Shown here: positions 63,590 through 64,000 of the stretch, piece by piece
How the letters are laid out: each line of letters begins with the position of its first letter
How positions within the stretch are numbered: position 1 is the first letter of the stretch
DNA from: Azolla caroliniana
Taxonomy: Eukaryota > Polypodiophyta
Direction of reading: 5' to 3'
Assembly: GCA_043228905.1 (NCBI GenBank)
Contig: JBHGNT010000010.1
Span: 8,246,001-8,310,000, forward strand
Length of the DNA stretch: 64,000 nt
Position numbers and translations under genes: made by a program
The notes under the pieces: generated by a model
The model's database searches: none
The model's input: only the letters and a program-made list of their open reading frames with translations
What the model was told of the DNA's origin: nothing

Positions 63590-64000
63590 CTGGATCGTCC
63601 CATCCGGTGACCTCCTAGACCCGTTATTCCACGCGGTCTGCCTCTTCCTTCTTCAACCGAACTCCGGAGAGGCCTTCTAGCACTAGCGGCCAGAATCCGG
63701 AATCCTTCGCCTTCCGGGTCTCATCACCGCCGACACTGAGTAGTTAACGGCTTCTACATGTCGTGCCGCGGCCTCTTCCATCAACCTCTTCATTCCGCCG
63801 TGCCCCGTATTCAGTTCTAGGGCTCTCTGGGTCTCGCTCGCGTGCACCAGCCCATTCCAAAGGTACACCACGTTGGTCCTAAGTGCGTCGGTGAAATCCG
63901 CGCAATCCTTCCGAATGTGACCGATCGCGTCACACCACATGCACCGCTGCCCAGCCGGCGGCCTCCGATCGTGAGGTTGTTCGCCGCTGTCTCTCCGGGC
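63590..64000 (-). pseudogene. Gypsy-2 gag zinc knuckle region, truncated by the window end
   Basis: Minus strand CMWCDAIGHIRKDCADF (about 63947-63890), a CCHC knuckle equal in place to that of Gypsy-1, followed by HGGMKRLMEEAAARHVEAVN. The gag N-terminus and 5' LTR are off-window. Confidence 0.8.

Larger units (their letters stand above)
55463..64000 (-). mobile_element. Gypsy-2: decayed relative of Gypsy-1, continues off-window
   Basis: Minus strand. 3' LTR 55463-56084, purine tract, then pol to 58744, interrupted by LARD-1 (58750-61859), then RT start, protease and gag knuckle to the window end. Same architecture as Gypsy-1 but clearly diverged, with an unrelated-looking LTR. At least seven frame changes. 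Its insertion target is Copia-B3; the far end and duplication cannot be seen. Confidence 0.9.

Overview
This is plant nuclear DNA, and nearly all of it is nested retrotransposons. The evidence is a spliced CASP-like membrane-protein gene (a family of the green plant lineage), copia elements primed from the initiator tRNA(Met), and L1-like LINEs whose 3' ends include a zf-RVT-type domain. No rRNA, tRNA gene, CRISPR array or bacterial operon is visible. I cannot fix the lineage within land plants from sequence alone.

Layout, with names local to this report. 1-4505: decayed copia (Copia-1) with its 3' LTR. 4506-13642: LINE-1a, split by Copia-A1 (6414-11308, TSD GGAGG). 13643-19515: LINE-2a, interrupted by a deleted minus-strand gypsy (Gypsy-3, 15957-18514). 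19516-29290: minus-strand Copia-A3, split by Gypsy-1 (20000-27076), whose LTRs differ at one base in 704. 29410-32340: fragments of LINE-2b and LINE-3. 32341-39700: AT-rich, largely unassigned DNA that holds the only host gene found, CASPL (35150-36043, minus, three exons). 39700-41030: a LINE-1 tail and a hAT-like MITE. 41030-47651: minus-strand LINE-1b, split by Copia-B1 (41952-47308, TSD GTTTG). From 47652 the nesting is five deep: LINE-1b contains Copia-A2, which contains Copia-B3. Copia-B3 contains both Copia-B2 (49957-55277, TSD CCTAC) and Gypsy-2 (55463 to beyond the window end). Gypsy-2 in turn contains a non-autonomous LARD-like element (58750-61859, TSD CAGGT).

Two elements look recent. 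Copia-B2 has an uninterrupted 1357-residue gag-pol frame, matched 603-bp LTRs, a primer site and a polypurine tract. Gypsy-1 has near-identical LTRs and all the expected domains, but two frame breaks between protease and reverse transcriptase. The other elements carry nonsense codons, frameshifts or domain deletions. LTR-level structure is the most interesting material here: dyads beside the TATA box in the three A-family LTRs, one with a compensatory base-pair change; short tandem repeats in the U3 of B-family LTRs; and an antisense tRNA-like A-box/B-box pair plus two near-identical palindromes inside the Gypsy-1 LTR.
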